DNA from: Saccharomyces paradoxus
Lineage: Eukaryota > Ascomycota > Saccharomycetes > Saccharomycetales > Saccharomycetaceae
Direction of reading: 5' to 3'
DNA length: 64,000 nt
Assembly: GCF_002079055.1 (NCBI RefSeq)
Contig: NC_047496.1
Span: 620,001-684,000 of the forward strand
Shown: positions 29,681 to 40,087 of the stretch, in pieces
How positions within the stretch are numbered: the first letter of the stretch is position 1
How the letters are laid out: each line of letters begins with the position of its first letter
The notes under the pieces: generated by a model
What the model was told of the DNA's origin: nothing
Database searches by the model: none
What the model saw: the letters and a program-made list of their open reading frames with translations, nothing else
Translations under genes and position numbers: made by a program

Positions 29681-30907
29681 TCAAAAGGAAAGCAAATCGA
29701 CTTCTTTCGAAGATTTATCGTTATTGGTGGTATTTGGTTCTTGTTGGACAGCTCCACCATGCATTTCACCGAATTCGTCATCATCATCTTGATCCGTACT
29801 TAGTGCGGTTGTGCTATTAGATACGGGATTAGAGGCGGGGACGTTCGCTTGCGATGCTTTGGGAGTACTAGGTGCTTCAGAAGATGCCTTTGCAGTTGAA
29901 AACAATGAGCTGAAAGGATCTACTTTTTTAGGTTCGGCGATGGCTGGGGTAATTTTACTTTGATTGGTAGTCGAGCTGTTGTAAAAAGACATCGAACTAG
30001 CGGTAGCAGGTACAGCCCCAATTGGATTCGTATTTAGTAAGTCAAACGAATTGGCAGGGTTAGTAACAGGGACAGCGCTTTGAAATTCTGAAAATTCGTC
30101 ATCATCATTCTCTTCTTCATTTGCATTCTTGTCATTTTCTTGTATGAGTTCTTTCGATGGCTGTGAAGAGTCATTAGAGAAAAAGTCAACAAAGTCTTCT
30201 GGTTCCTGTTTCACTTGCTCAGGAGCAGATGTGGCTCTCGAGCCATTATCGTTATATCCATTTCCTCTAAAAGAACCATCTTCGTTGTCTTCATTGTCAC
30301 TATCGAAATCAGCACTCACGCTAATACCGTGCACTTTCGTTGAAGTGAAACCCGCCTTGGAATTCAAACTGCCGTCAGCAGAGGCAGATCCTCCAGCAAC
30401 GCCCTTGTACTTCCTGGCTGTTTCTCTTGCCCTTTTTCTTTCTGCACGTATCTTATTATCGTCGCTCAATAATTCAATCAAAGCTTTAACCCTAGTTCTG
30501 ACATTAATACCTTGATCTCTTCCTTGAGAATCGATATAGTGAAAAGTTTCTAAAATCCTGATTAGGTTGATACTATTCCTTGTATCATCAATAAATCTTT
30601 CTGAACCGTGTTTAATAAGGTAATCGAGCAATTGTAAGGCTTTATAAATTTGTCTCCATTCGCTACCTGCCTTTTCGGTGAACCTTCTGAATATCATGGA
30701 CAAAATTTCTTCTCTTTCTCTGAAATTGTAAGTGCCCTGAGAAATCTGGTCCATCAAAGTGGATGATGCACCCCAAGGCTCGTTGTTGGTCGCTTCACGA
30801 ACCTTCCCCTCCATCTCAGTATAGTTGAATACAACATTTTGAGCTTTACGGAAATATTTCTTGGCATCATACAGTGACATATTGGCTAATGTATCCTCTA
30901 AACTCAT
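29681..30907 (-). CDS. ENT3: Ent3, epsin-related clathrin adaptor with ENTH domain
   Basis: Ent3 binds PI(3,5)P2 and SNAREs and works with Gga2 and AP-1 in clathrin traffic between trans-Golgi and endosomes. The 408 residues match S. cerevisiae. The ENTH domain occupies about residues 25-160, with the TYNFREREEILSMIFRRF stretch near 58. The rest is low complexity and rich in Asp, Glu, Ser and Asn. It carries ear-binding peptides, EDFVDFFSND near 238 and DDEFGEMHGG near 382. It ends in LLSF. Confidence 0.97.
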   Translation of the reverse strand: MSLEDTLANMSLYDAKKYFRKAQNVVFNYTEMEGKVREATNNEPWGASSTLMDQISQGTYNFREREEILSMIFRRFTEKAGSEWRQIYKALQLLDYLIKHGSERFIDDTRNSINLIRILETFHYIDSQGRDQGINVRTRVKALIELLSDDNKIRAERKRARETARKYKGVAGGSASADGSLNSKAGFTSTKVHGISVSADFDSDNEDNEDGSFRGNGYNDNGSRATSAPEQVKQEPEDFVDFFSNDSSQPSKELIQENDKNANEEENDDDEFSEFQSAVPVTNPANSFDLLNTNPIGAVPATASSMSFYNSSTTNQSKITPAIAEPKKVDPFSSLFSTAKASSEAPSTPKASQANVPASNPVSNSTTALSTDQDDDDEFGEMHGGAVQQEPNTTNNDKSSKEVDLLSF

Positions 30908-31196
30908 TCTTTCCGTTTCTACTAAATAACAAGATGGCTTTCGATTGACTTACCTACGCCTTCCTGAATTGATAGTTTTTTGCCTTTTTCTCATATAAAT
31001 ATATCTACGAATTTCTTCATGATTCTTCTGGTCCCCTTTCACTTTTCCTTACCGCCCCGCACAACGTAGTGGGTGACAAGTATAAGGAATTGAAACTTGC
31101 CTCATAGGAAAGGTACAAAATAACCTCGCATGGTATTCAATGTCACTCTACATATAAATATATAAGTGTATATACTAAGGTGAGGTATTTGGATGC

Positions 31197-33602
31197 TTAT
31201 TGGAGTAAATACCGAACGTTGCTAAACTGGCTTAGCAAAACGGTTAGCCACTGAATGACCTCGTTTCTATCAATATCAGCTAATCCTTCATGAAGTCCAG
31301 GCAAAACTTCCCCGACAGATCCCTGAAGCTTACTAGGTGCTAAAAGGGAGTACTTCATCCATCCCCTGTCTTTCAGTCCTCTGTGTGTAATAAATAGTTG
31401 GTCGATCTGCTTTGATTTGCTGTTGGATCTTTGCAGTTTGATATAGCTCTTGATTTTTTTGTAAAAAGCCCAAACGGGTAAAGCTTCTCTACACTCTTTA
31501 TAGAGAATATCATTTTGTTGATCAAATTGAATGCTATCCTCCCAAGTGGCAACTTTTAATAAGTCTAGAACCCTTTTTGCTAGGCGGTTCACTTCATAAT
31601 CCTGAGGAAATGCCGATGATAGCTCTGAGTACCATGCGACGTACCAGTTATATATTTTCTTCAGGTAGACATGTGTATTAAATCTTGCTAGCTCGTTTTC
31701 ACTCAGCATCAGCGTTGTCAAACCAACAAACATGGCCATGGTGTTGTGCAACTTGTAGTCAGAACTGGTAAACTTTTCTAGCCAAGCTGGGCTATCAAAT
31801 ACAGAGTTACTATGATAGATTGCGCCTGTAGTATCATTGGCATTAAATTGAAAATGTGCCGCGGGTACTCCAAGATGGTATTGAAATGAAGTGTAACTAG
31901 ACAACCCATCAAGTAGAGAAATGGTGGCATTAGAAGTGTACTTCCAATGGTGGTATAACGACCAGTCTTCATGCCCATTAAATTCTGTGAGCTTAGCGGC
32001 TTCGTATATGACGTCTTGCAGAAGTGGGTTGGCTTTACAATGAAAGTTTGTTCCAGAGATTGCATTATCTAAATTTAGATACACTAAGGCCCTTCTCCTG
32101 AGAATCGCGGTATGAGCTTCTGCATAATCCGTGGATCCTAAAAGGCCAGATCTTTCACCATCCCAACTTATTAGTTTAATAGGGCGTAGTGGTTTCCAAC
32201 CATGCTTCAATAATTTACTCATACCTCGTGCAATTTCTAAAAGAATAGCACTGCCGCTATTCGCATCACCGGCGCTACTCGAAGCTAGCGAATCCCTATG
32301 GGCTCCGATAATAATCTCTCCCTCAGTGAATATACCAGGGATACTAACTTCTATACTACTCATTTCTTTGATGTTGTAAGTTAGCTCATTATGCAAATGG
32401 ACTTTATCGATAGGACTTGAAGGTCCAGTAAATGATCCGAAATCTTTTATATTACTACCGGGCCCGATTTGAAAACCCCTGCCGTTCAATTTTTCTAAAA
32501 TTGGTTGGACATCTCTGGCACTCATCGGCACGGATGGTATTCTTGGTACCCTTCCTACCGGTGACATATGTTCAGTGTCAGAATCCTTGGAAGGGTACCC
32601 TGGGGTAGTCGGATCTCCCGGGGTCTCGCTGAAATAATTAACAGAATCCCTCATGATATAACTTGGGTTTCTTGCTGGTCCATAAGGATAATGTAAAAAC
32701 CCATTTTTTTCAGTAACCTTACCATCGTCGAATGGGTCTGTATATATAATAACGCTGGAAGCGCCATAAAGTTCCGCATTTTTGACCTTTAACCCAGATA
32801 CTATTTTACCCGATCGTACGATGTGGATTTTGTCTTCAATATCAATGTTTTTCTTTAAAAGGAGCTTATAATCACCGATGCTACCATAATTGCAAAACAC
32901 GTATCGTGCAGTTACATTCCCATTTTTTGAATATTGATGGAAACCCTTTTGCCTTTTCTTAGCGTGAGAAACGGGATCGCCTTTAATTTTATCCTCGATC
33001 ATACTTGCTTGATAGACCACTTTACCATTTTCCAAAAGAGCTACCTTAGTGTCTACTGGGTCGCCTATCCATGGATAATATTTTTCAACTTTGGGTTTGT
33101 ACCCCATATCCAGAAACTCGTCCAAGGTGTATTTAAACGTCGAAGAATCACTCAAAGCATTACTCATGTGTCCGGCGTACTTGTATACGTGTTCTTTCGC
33201 TCTATTTTCCTGTTGCAACGAGTTCAAGTATATCCTATAAACCTCCGCATTCGTCAATCTGGAAGAGTGAAACCGCCGAAAGTCTCTTGATAATGATGTC
33301 CTAGGAGCAAACGCGGCAACAAATCCCATGTACAGAAGTAGACTCGCTAGTATCAAGTATATAAACTTTTCCTTGTCCATATGTTCTTTCATTATCTCAT
33401 AACCACTAACAATACTAGATATTGTATTACTCCTACCTCTATGCCTAGATGTTAATGTGAAAGAATCATTCATGCTTTCTTCATTGCCATCACGAGTGGT
33501 CTCACCACTATATTGTTGTAATCCAGTGGCTTCGGCCTCATTGTCATCAGGATCTGCCATTTTAACACCAGTCCTCTCCTTTTGTTGGCCTTCCTCTCTC
33601 AT
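31197..33602 (-). CDS. VPS70: Vps70, M28-type peptidase-like vacuolar sorting protein
   Basis: Vps70 belongs to the transferrin receptor / glutamate carboxypeptidase II family and affects vacuolar protein sorting. The first ATG gives 801 residues (about 811 in S. cerevisiae). A single membrane segment lies near residues 82-100 (YLILASLLLYMGFVAAF). The luminal part has a protease-associated region, an M28 core and a helical dimerisation domain. Metal-site residues visible are His435 in AHRDS, the following GDANSG, Glu483 in SWDGER, the Asp in LNLDNA and the His in YHSN. The residue after Glu483 is Arg, where active relatives have a zinc-binding Glu, so activity may be altered. Confidence 0.94.
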   Translation of the reverse strand: MREEGQQKERTGVKMADPDDNEAEATGLQQYSGETTRDGNEESMNDSFTLTSRHRGRSNTISSIVSGYEIMKEHMDKEKFIYLILASLLLYMGFVAAFAPRTSLSRDFRRFHSSRLTNAEVYRIYLNSLQQENRAKEHVYKYAGHMSNALSDSSTFKYTLDEFLDMGYKPKVEKYYPWIGDPVDTKVALLENGKVVYQASMIEDKIKGDPVSHAKKRQKGFHQYSKNGNVTARYVFCNYGSIGDYKLLLKKNIDIEDKIHIVRSGKIVSGLKVKNAELYGASSVIIYTDPFDDGKVTEKNGFLHYPYGPARNPSYIMRDSVNYFSETPGDPTTPGYPSKDSDTEHMSPVGRVPRIPSVPMSARDVQPILEKLNGRGFQIGPGSNIKDFGSFTGPSSPIDKVHLHNELTYNIKEMSSIEVSIPGIFTEGEIIIGAHRDSLASSSAGDANSGSAILLEIARGMSKLLKHGWKPLRPIKLISWDGERSGLLGSTDYAEAHTAILRRRALVYLNLDNAISGTNFHCKANPLLQDVIYEAAKLTEFNGHEDWSLYHHWKYTSNATISLLDGLSSYTSFQYHLGVPAAHFQFNANDTTGAIYHSNSVFDSPAWLEKFTSSDYKLHNTMAMFVGLTTLMLSENELARFNTHVYLKKIYNWYVAWYSELSSAFPQDYEVNRLAKRVLDLLKVATWEDSIQFDQQNDILYKECREALPVWAFYKKIKSYIKLQRSNSKSKQIDQLFITHRGLKDRGWMKYSLLAPSKLQGSVGEVLPGLHEGLADIDRNEVIQWLTVLLSQFSNVRYLLQ

Positions 33603-33837
33603 ATGTCTCTCTCATTCTTGATTGTCTACGCTGAAATTGTTTTAATAATAAGTAGCGGCCCCTTGCCTTGTTAAATCTTTTTTACCCGGGCCAGCAAACT
33701 CAAGTAAACTCCGAATGGAACAATAGCTTTTCGAACCAACATGGTATATTATGATAGTTATAATAGTGCTAAGCTCTTATTTTTTTAATAACTATAGTGC
33801 AGAGATAGACACTGTGATATATTTGTATAAATCAGGT

Positions 33838-36800
33838 TTATATTCTAGTATTTCTTTTCTTCGTAACGCTATAGATCGCTCTTGATTGCAAAGCATGAGC
33901 GAACGATAATATAATAGGCCAGATTGGCGCATCACCCAATATTTGAACACCCAAATACAAACATTTAGAGGACAGACTTGCCGCTACAATCAATTGAATT
34001 GTTTCGTTTATATCGGTATTCGGGTCCATGGCCCTTTGTGCTTGTTCTTCATTTAGTGCTGACAAATCTAGGGCATCCTTGTCTTGCCATCTTAAAAAAT
34101 CGGTATACGACTTCAATACATCACACTCCTTCGGTATCAAGTTCATTTGTAATCTTCTCAAAATCCTTTCTGCTTTTAGCCATAAGATCCGATCCGAAAA
34201 ATCCAATAATACTGAGTTAGGGTTGTTTGCATTATATCCGCGTGCCCAATCCTCTACACATTTCATATATTCCGAAATGACTAATATGGCAGTGAACATG
34301 CATGTGGTTGCGAATACTGGAGTGTTGAAAATTTTGCGCTTGCCTTGTTTAATGTACGTGAAAAATGAAGTCCATGCATCCACCAAATTCAAGGCATATT
34401 CGGTAGCTTCTCTCAATGAATCCATGTCATAGCAAACTTCCTCCAAAGCCTTATTCATATTGGACCAATCTTTTAACCAGATTTTCTCAATAACGTGCGC
34501 CAGATCTAAACACCGCCTCATTTTGGCAAACAAATATACCGGAATTATTAACCTCATTGCTGGATTGGCGTTTATTGTTGACATACTGTTTTCAGTGGGT
34601 GTTAAGATGCCACCATTTTTCAAATAAAGATTTTCCCAGTATTTCAACATTGTATCGATCCGTTGTCTAGAAGTGATCTTCCACTCAATATCGTCTAACT
34701 CAATGTTATTGCTGTTATAGCTGTTATTACTGATTCTTGCATTATTTCTTTCAATAAATATTTTTTCATGGATAGATATCAGCAATGATAGACATGTACT
34801 TAACGAAACCTTAGCATTCCCGTAAAAGAAACTATCGCCTGTAGAAAGAAACCTCAAGCAATTTTCGTAAGTTTCATTACCATTAGACAATTCAATCAAT
34901 GAAAATTTCGAATCTAACGTTATTTTGTACTGAGATAATAGGTCAGACCATTCAATGGCATTTCGGCACTGATATAAATCTTCTTTATAGCATGGAACAC
35001 CACATTTCAAATCCATTGAATGGAAACAGCAATCATCACCTACCAGAGAAGAAAATAGATTAGATATAAGTAATACAGCATGGCAAGTTCTGATGCGTGA
35101 CTGTGCCAATACAAAATATTGGTAGTTTTTGTTCATTTGATCCGGTGCGTTGTATTGCTCTTTTATTTTTGAAAACATATGAGGACTGTTCTCGTATTCC
35201 ATCATATGATCACTCTTAATAGGCGGTTGACATATAGACTCTAAAGGTAAATTCAAACGAGAAGACTTCAAGAGGCGAATAATTGTTGTCAGTTGACCAT
35301 GCATCCCCTTAATTACTGTTGTATTTTTATTAAAGATGCCGTAGAATGTTAACAACACTAATGTCTGTATAACCCATAACTCTGTTGTCTCCGGGTTTTT
35401 CTCACTAGCTTTCAAGCTTCTTTTAATCTGGGTGCTTGCAACATTGGCCAACACTTTTGCATGCGTTGAATGGAACCCATATAATGCCCCGACCATGGAA
35501 ATAGATAATAACAAGGGATAACTGTCCATATTAGGTATGATAGAAGGAAGGTGAACGAATGAAAAAAAGGGATGGAATTCTTCCCTGTAGTAAGTCACAT
35601 AACCGTTTAATTGACTGGTTGTGGGGAAAGCTTCCGAATCGATATTATTGTCCACTAGCATCATACTTCTTAGTTCATCTGTAAAAAGTACCCCTGGAAC
35701 TGAAGGAACAGAAAATGGCGATAACAAGTCCGAAGGAGTAAGTACAGGTGGCTGTTTCTGTGTTTCAGTAGAATCTGTTTCATTGGAAAAAGACAAAGTG
35801 AGAATATCGTCGTTCACATTAGAATTATCTGGTTCTGTCTCAGTTAATACCTTTGAGATGTCTAATTGCCTTGAGCTAAAAAAATTGGACAGATCGTAAT
35901 CCATCATGACGCTATCACGACGCCTCTTATGAGAGCTGTGGGAAATAGGGTCAGAATAGGAAGGCTCCTTCAGTTGGTTTTGTGGTGTAACTGGTAGATC
36001 TGTGCTTCCACTCAAGCCTAGGTTTAAATGAGGTGATAATGAAACAGCTGACAGGTTTGGAGGTGACTTGGTTGGTATGGATGATCTTGATGAAGGCGGG
36101 GAATAAATAAACCCGATATCATTGAAATGATTGAAGTTGATCTTGAAGGTAGATTTTGGATCAGAGTTGTTAATGAATTCAGATAGCCACTTGTCATCTA
36201 TGGCAGCTGGATCGACATTACTATCCTTATCATTGGTCTGCATTGATGATTCCAATAAATTATTGGTGCTCGAATTGAAATTGACCGTGGAAGAGGAGTC
36301 CGAAACGGTTGTCGGTGGGTTTTTTGGAGACAGGGATAAAAGCGGCTGCTCATTACTCATTTCTCTATAGGTTTGATTCGCCAAATTGCTGTAACTGTTA
36401 GAAGCCGTGGTAGAATTTGACACCATAGTATGCGAGAAGCTTGAAGGAAGGTTAAATTCAGAAGTTGTCGGTTTGTCATGGCTGAAGCAGCCCAAATCAA
36501 ATGGCGACTGATGAGTAGACATGTACCCGCCGGCACCTGCATGCGCAGAGTTCATTGTTAGAAGATCTGTCAAAGAGGGACCGCTATTCAAGAGATATAC
36601 CCCCGGTGTAGCAACTGTGCTTCCATTGTTGCTGTTCACTATGGTACTAGAGGTAGAACTTTGCTGTGGCTGTGGCTGTCCGGAGGGGCCATTATTGAAT
36701 AGATTCAAGTTAAACTTGATAGCCTGTGGCGGTTCGTCCAGAGTCAATGGAGGTAAATCTAGTTCGGAGACACTTTCCATGAGTTGCTTGGCAGTCATCT

Positions 36801-37602
36801 GTGGGGTGGAAAAACCGACTTGATGCGGGGCGTCTTCAATTAGCTCGAAATTGGTAATGGAATGGTGAGGACTGTTGTTATTAGACATATAGGTCATCGC
36901 ACTGGATGCAGAGAAAGACGCGTGTCTTTTCGTCTTATGCATGGAAGAGGGAGTATACGCTCTGTCGATAACGGCATCGCTTGATGCAGAGTGAGCCGGT
37001 ACACCTTTTGCGTTGAATTTGAATTCTTTGAATCCTAGGGAGCCTGCCTTACTAGGAGGAGTTTTTACTTGTTTATTATTAATTATGGGGGCCGGGGCGG
37101 GGAGCTCTACATTATTTGATTTGGCCAGAGCGACCACGGCTTCTTTCAACTCTTCAGGTGTCTTACCAGTAAGGTTCTTTGGGGTAGGCAGAATAGTTTC
37201 TTTGTTTCCGGCTATTTTAATGATATGGAGGTCGGATGGATCGTCTGCAGCCACGGAATGGCGACGCTTAGGGGCAAAGGAAGAATTCGAATTTGATGCT
37301 GAAGTCATTCGCCCGGGATCGCCCGTACCTACAAGAGCAGCATGAAGTTTTTGCTGATGCCTGAGCACTAGATCTCTACGAGCAAAACACCTGCCGCAAA
37401 AGATACAAAGATACGGTTTCTCACGGGTATGCGAATGCTGATGTCTCTTCAAATGCTCCTGTCTGACAAAACCCCTAGTGCATGTAGGACACAAGAACGG
37501 TCTTGGCTTATCAGTCTTAATAATTCGAGATTTTTTAGGAATGGGCAGAATACCTTGACCAGCGGGTTTAGCGAAATTAGATTGATTACCGTTCACAAAC
37601 AT
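33838..37602 (-). CDS. RSF2: Rsf2 (Zms1), two-zinc-finger transcription factor
   Basis: Rsf2 regulates genes for respiratory and glycerol-based growth in S. cerevisiae. The frame gives 1254 residues and is closed by a stop just upstream of the ATG. Two adjacent C2H2 fingers lie at residues 38-58 (CPTCTRGFVRQEHLKRHQHSH) and 66-87. Long Ser/Asn/Pro-rich linkers follow, then a helical fungal transcription-factor homology region from about 660 to 1240. A NNSPHHSI-type low-complexity middle varies between species. TDA9 (YML081W) is the whole-genome-duplication paralog. I recall a longer S. cerevisiae protein (about 1381), so linker lengths may differ. Confidence 0.95.
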   Translation of the reverse strand: MFVNGNQSNFAKPAGQGILPIPKKSRIIKTDKPRPFLCPTCTRGFVRQEHLKRHQHSHTREKPYLCIFCGRCFARRDLVLRHQQKLHAALVGTGDPGRMTSASNSNSSFAPKRRHSVAADDPSDLHIIKIAGNKETILPTPKNLTGKTPEELKEAVVALAKSNNVELPAPAPIINNKQVKTPPSKAGSLGFKEFKFNAKGVPAHSASSDAVIDRAYTPSSMHKTKRHASFSASSAMTYMSNNNSPHHSITNFELIEDAPHQVGFSTPQMTAKQLMESVSELDLPPLTLDEPPQAIKFNLNLFNNGPSGQPQPQQSSTSSTIVNSNNGSTVATPGVYLLNSGPSLTDLLTMNSAHAGAGGYMSTHQSPFDLGCFSHDKPTTSEFNLPSSFSHTMVSNSTTASNSYSNLANQTYREMSNEQPLLSLSPKNPPTTVSDSSSTVNFNSSTNNLLESSMQTNDKDSNVDPAAIDDKWLSEFINNSDPKSTFKINFNHFNDIGFIYSPPSSRSSIPTKSPPNLSAVSLSPHLNLGLSGSTDLPVTPQNQLKEPSYSDPISHSSHKRRRDSVMMDYDLSNFFSSRQLDISKVLTETEPDNSNVNDDILTLSFSNETDSTETQKQPPVLTPSDLLSPFSVPSVPGVLFTDELRSMMLVDNNIDSEAFPTTSQLNGYVTYYREEFHPFFSFVHLPSIIPNMDSYPLLLSISMVGALYGFHSTHAKVLANVASTQIKRSLKASEKNPETTELWVIQTLVLLTFYGIFNKNTTVIKGMHGQLTTIIRLLKSSRLNLPLESICQPPIKSDHMMEYENSPHMFSKIKEQYNAPDQMNKNYQYFVLAQSRIRTCHAVLLISNLFSSLVGDDCCFHSMDLKCGVPCYKEDLYQCRNAIEWSDLLSQYKITLDSKFSLIELSNGNETYENCLRFLSTGDSFFYGNAKVSLSTCLSLLISIHEKIFIERNNARISNNSYNSNNIELDDIEWKITSRQRIDTMLKYWENLYLKNGGILTPTENSMSTINANPAMRLIIPVYLFAKMRRCLDLAHVIEKIWLKDWSNMNKALEEVCYDMDSLREATEYALNLVDAWTSFFTYIKQGKRKIFNTPVFATTCMFTAILVISEYMKCVEDWARGYNANNPNSVLLDFSDRILWLKAERILRRLQMNLIPKECDVLKSYTDFLRWQDKDALDLSALNEEQAQRAMDPNTDINETIQLIVAASLSSKCLYLGVQILGDAPIWPIILSFAHALQSRAIYSVTKKRNTRI

Positions 37603-38620
37603 ATTGGCTTCGGCACTTATAAATATCTTTATCCGCCCTATTTATTTGGATTTCGCCAGTGTCTTTTAGCTTCTTCGCCCTAAAGTTTCTTTTTTATGCA
37701 AGAGTCTTCGAGAAAAACTTGTGTTGAGAGAGCCAATGTTTAACGAAAAAACTCTATGGAAAACCAAGAAGTCCTTGTTTCTTTGTTTTCGTTTCTAATA
37801 TATGCAGGGTCAAGCGGGAAAAAGAAAGACAAACGGAAAAGTGCCCAGCAACACGGAACAAAATTGTCCACGTTTATTCGAGCGGCCGCGGTTCGTATGC
37901 ATAATGCACGCGCCCCTCGTCCACATGCGGACGGTTCGATCCGCAATAGGCCGTTTCCCGAAGGTTATTTCCCTTAATGGAAGTTGCTCGTCTGGTTACC
38001 TATTGTCGATGCCGCATACGCAGTCACCTATACGTCGCTCTACAGAGAATTAGCGCGATGCAACACCGTGCGGCGAGATCGCAATTTCCTCCTTGTACAC
38101 CTCCCCCCTAAGGCGGTTCACCCCTGTCTGCGTATCTTATTCGTGTATAATGATATGAAATTGTTATTTCCGTTGGTTCAGTTACTGTTTCTTCCTCCAT
38201 ATGTTCTAACATGAATAGTTATGGCCAGCCGCAAATTGCGACAATTACACCTAACGCAGTCTGGAGGCTGCAGGAAACGTTATCTGCCGAGTTGTTTAGC
38301 TCCGTTTCCCAAGATTTTTTCAACTATCTAATGAGTCGGCTATTGGCGGCAGACCAGTTGTAGACGATGCCCTCCTATGGTGCATGCGATTAGCTTTGCG
38401 CCTTTATTCATGGTTTGTTACTTGTTGTAGGCTAGCATATATCTTAGATTGTGCCCTAACGTCCCAGTAATTGATAGGGTAACGGAAGTCTTTGTGAAGA
38501 AAATCTGTGTATAAGCGGCCCGATTGGAAAAAAAAAAGTATAAAAGAAAGCATTGATACATTGAATTGTTTTCCGCTTTTTCTCTTCATTGGTTATTTTA
38601 CTTTTGAAATTTCCTTTCGA
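37603..38620. promoter_or_regulatory. RSF2 promoter and snoRNA upstream region
   Basis: About 1 kb separates RSF2 from the snoRNA gene. It contains GC-richer patches, such as GCGGCCGCGG near 37882, and a TATAAAAG box at 38539-38546 that probably serves the snoRNA. Frames of up to 83 codons show no protein features. The stretch near 37929-37946 resembles a tRNA T-arm by chance, but no acceptor or anticodon arms accompany it. Confidence 0.5.
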
Positions 38621-38639
38621 AAAAAAATAACTTTGTCCT

Positions 38640-38821
38640 AAAGTACTAATCCACCGCATTAGACAGTACGAAGATCGAGCTATTTATTTGAACACTCGAT
38701 CTTATTCGTGATAAGCGTAATGTGGAGAGATCAATTTCCGGTCATTTATAAGAACTCGAGTGGATTGCTAGTTGTTTTGATTAGCTGAATGAGACTCGAG
38801 TGTCAGAAGATGACTATATTT
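38640..38821 (+). ncRNA. SNR3: H/ACA box snoRNA, probably snR3
   Basis: The sequence folds as two hairpins joined by an H box. In the 5' hairpin the lower stem pairs CCAC..CATTA (38651-38661, 2-base bulge) with TAATGTGG (38718-38725), and the upper stem pairs AAGATCGAG (38671-38679) with CTCGATCTT (38695-38703). The H box AGATCA is at 38728-38733. In the 3' hairpin GTCAT (38741-38745) pairs with ATGAC (38810-38814) and ACTCGAGT (38754-38761) with its copy at 38794-38801. The tail triplet is AUA (38816-38818), 14 bases past the upper stem, as the family rule predicts. As I recall, S. cerevisiae SNR3, a 25S rRNA pseudouridylation guide, lies here. The ends are approximate. Confidence 0.75.
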
Positions 38822-38872
38822 TTTTTCCTTTTAGTTATATATTATGTTTGTAGTCGTACTTGTACTGGCATT

Positions 38873-39892
38873 CTATTGTTTCATGATCTTGTAGATTCGT
38901 ATGGGTGCAATCAAAGGTTTGAATTGTAGGGCTTTCTTCATGCGGGCCTCGTTATTCTCGTCAAACTCGGTGCTGGTAATTATGATACATTTTAGGCCGA
39001 GTTTATTGCACTCTTGAGAAAACAGTTTGACAGTGGACTCGCTTCTGATTGTCGCAGATAGGAGGCACATTTTACACCGGTTTATGGCAAGACATTCGGC
39101 CAAGCACTTGCACAGATCAGGAAGGATGGTTGGGTCGTATGTAACATCCGCCCCAACCACTAAATCTATATCCTCAGGAATTCTGTCGCTACCCCACCAT
39201 AGCTTTTGTAACTTGATGTCTGGCTTGTTCTCACGTAATCCATCGTTCAATTCAAAATTCCTTTTCAGCTGTGTCTCAACGAGATCTGAATCGCCATCCG
39301 TCACGTACATCTTATTCACGAACTCGCGATATCTCTGCAAAAGGACGAGACTCACTATGCCTGTCCCAGCGCCGATCTCTAGAACGTTCAATTTCTTCTT
39401 GTTCTTCTCTTGTCCTTGTATTAGTGCCAACTCTTGCAACGGCTTATGAATGAGAAAATGTCCCATGTATAGGGCAGCCTCCCATGTTCTGAAACCTGTG
39501 GTACTGGCCGCACTGATCAAATTCGGCGTTTCCTCAATTTTGACCTTTACCTCCTCGTCAAACCTGTATCTTACGACGTCTTTCATCATCGGATTTGGCT
39601 TGCCTACGCTTAGTAGCTCTATGTACTTCTCATAGAGATAATCAGATATCTCGATCTCGTCTTCGCCATCATTGATAATTGTGAGTGCCTTAGCAAAGAT
39701 ACATTCATTGTCTAAGAGCGTTTTGATTATGGATTTGCAATAATATGCGTTCGTCTTTTGCACCCGTTCCATTTCAAAAACAAACCTTGATGCATGCAGG
39801 ACTACGTTAGGTTCGCTTGTTTCCAACTCTTCTAACAGGTACTTTCTGGGACATCGTTGGTGCAATCTATCGTAGAAAAGATCCTCATTCAT
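38873..39892 (-). CDS. EFM3: Efm3, lysine methyltransferase for elongation factor 2
   Basis: Efm3 is a seven-beta-strand methyltransferase that trimethylates Lys509 of eEF2 in S. cerevisiae. The 339 residues match that protein. The SAM-binding motif I reads LEIGAGTGIVSLVLL near residue 175, and further motifs include an acidic YVTDGD and VVGADVTYDP. An N-terminal helical region of about 100 residues precedes the catalytic domain, with AASTTGFRTWEAALYMGHFL at the boundary, a hallmark of the FAM86-like group. It converges on the snoRNA gene. Confidence 0.95.
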   Translation of the reverse strand: MNEDLFYDRLHQRCPRKYLLEELETSEPNVVLHASRFVFEMERVQKTNAYYCKSIIKTLLDNECIFAKALTIINDGEDEIEISDYLYEKYIELLSVGKPNPMMKDVVRYRFDEEVKVKIEETPNLISAASTTGFRTWEAALYMGHFLIHKPLQELALIQGQEKNKKKLNVLEIGAGTGIVSLVLLQRYREFVNKMYVTDGDSDLVETQLKRNFELNDGLRENKPDIKLQKLWWGSDRIPEDIDLVVGADVTYDPTILPDLCKCLAECLAINRCKMCLLSATIRSESTVKLFSQECNKLGLKCIIITSTEFDENNEARMKKALQFKPLIAPIRIYKIMKQ

Positions 39893-40087
39893 GTTATCTC
39901 TGACAAGGGGGGGTACTGGTAAGGCCTTTTCTATTTTTGCTTTTTCTTTTTACATACTTATACATCTTTCACCATTTTTGCGATGATGTGCTAACTGCTA
40001 ATAATTATTTCGCTGTTTGTCGTGTCCGGACGATTAATATTAATTTTTTTCTACAAATTTTTCAGATACATATAAACACTTTGCCTT

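Noticed and set aside
36521-37345. Plus-strand frames inside RSF2
   Set aside because: They are antisense shadows of the low-complexity RSF2 coding region; the dubious S. cerevisiae ORF YJR128W near RSF2 may be of this kind.
37929-37946. T-arm-like sequence resembling a tRNA
   Set aside because: The stem-loop GCGGA...TCCGC with GGTTCGA has an 8-base loop, and no matching A box, anticodon arm or acceptor stem lies nearby.
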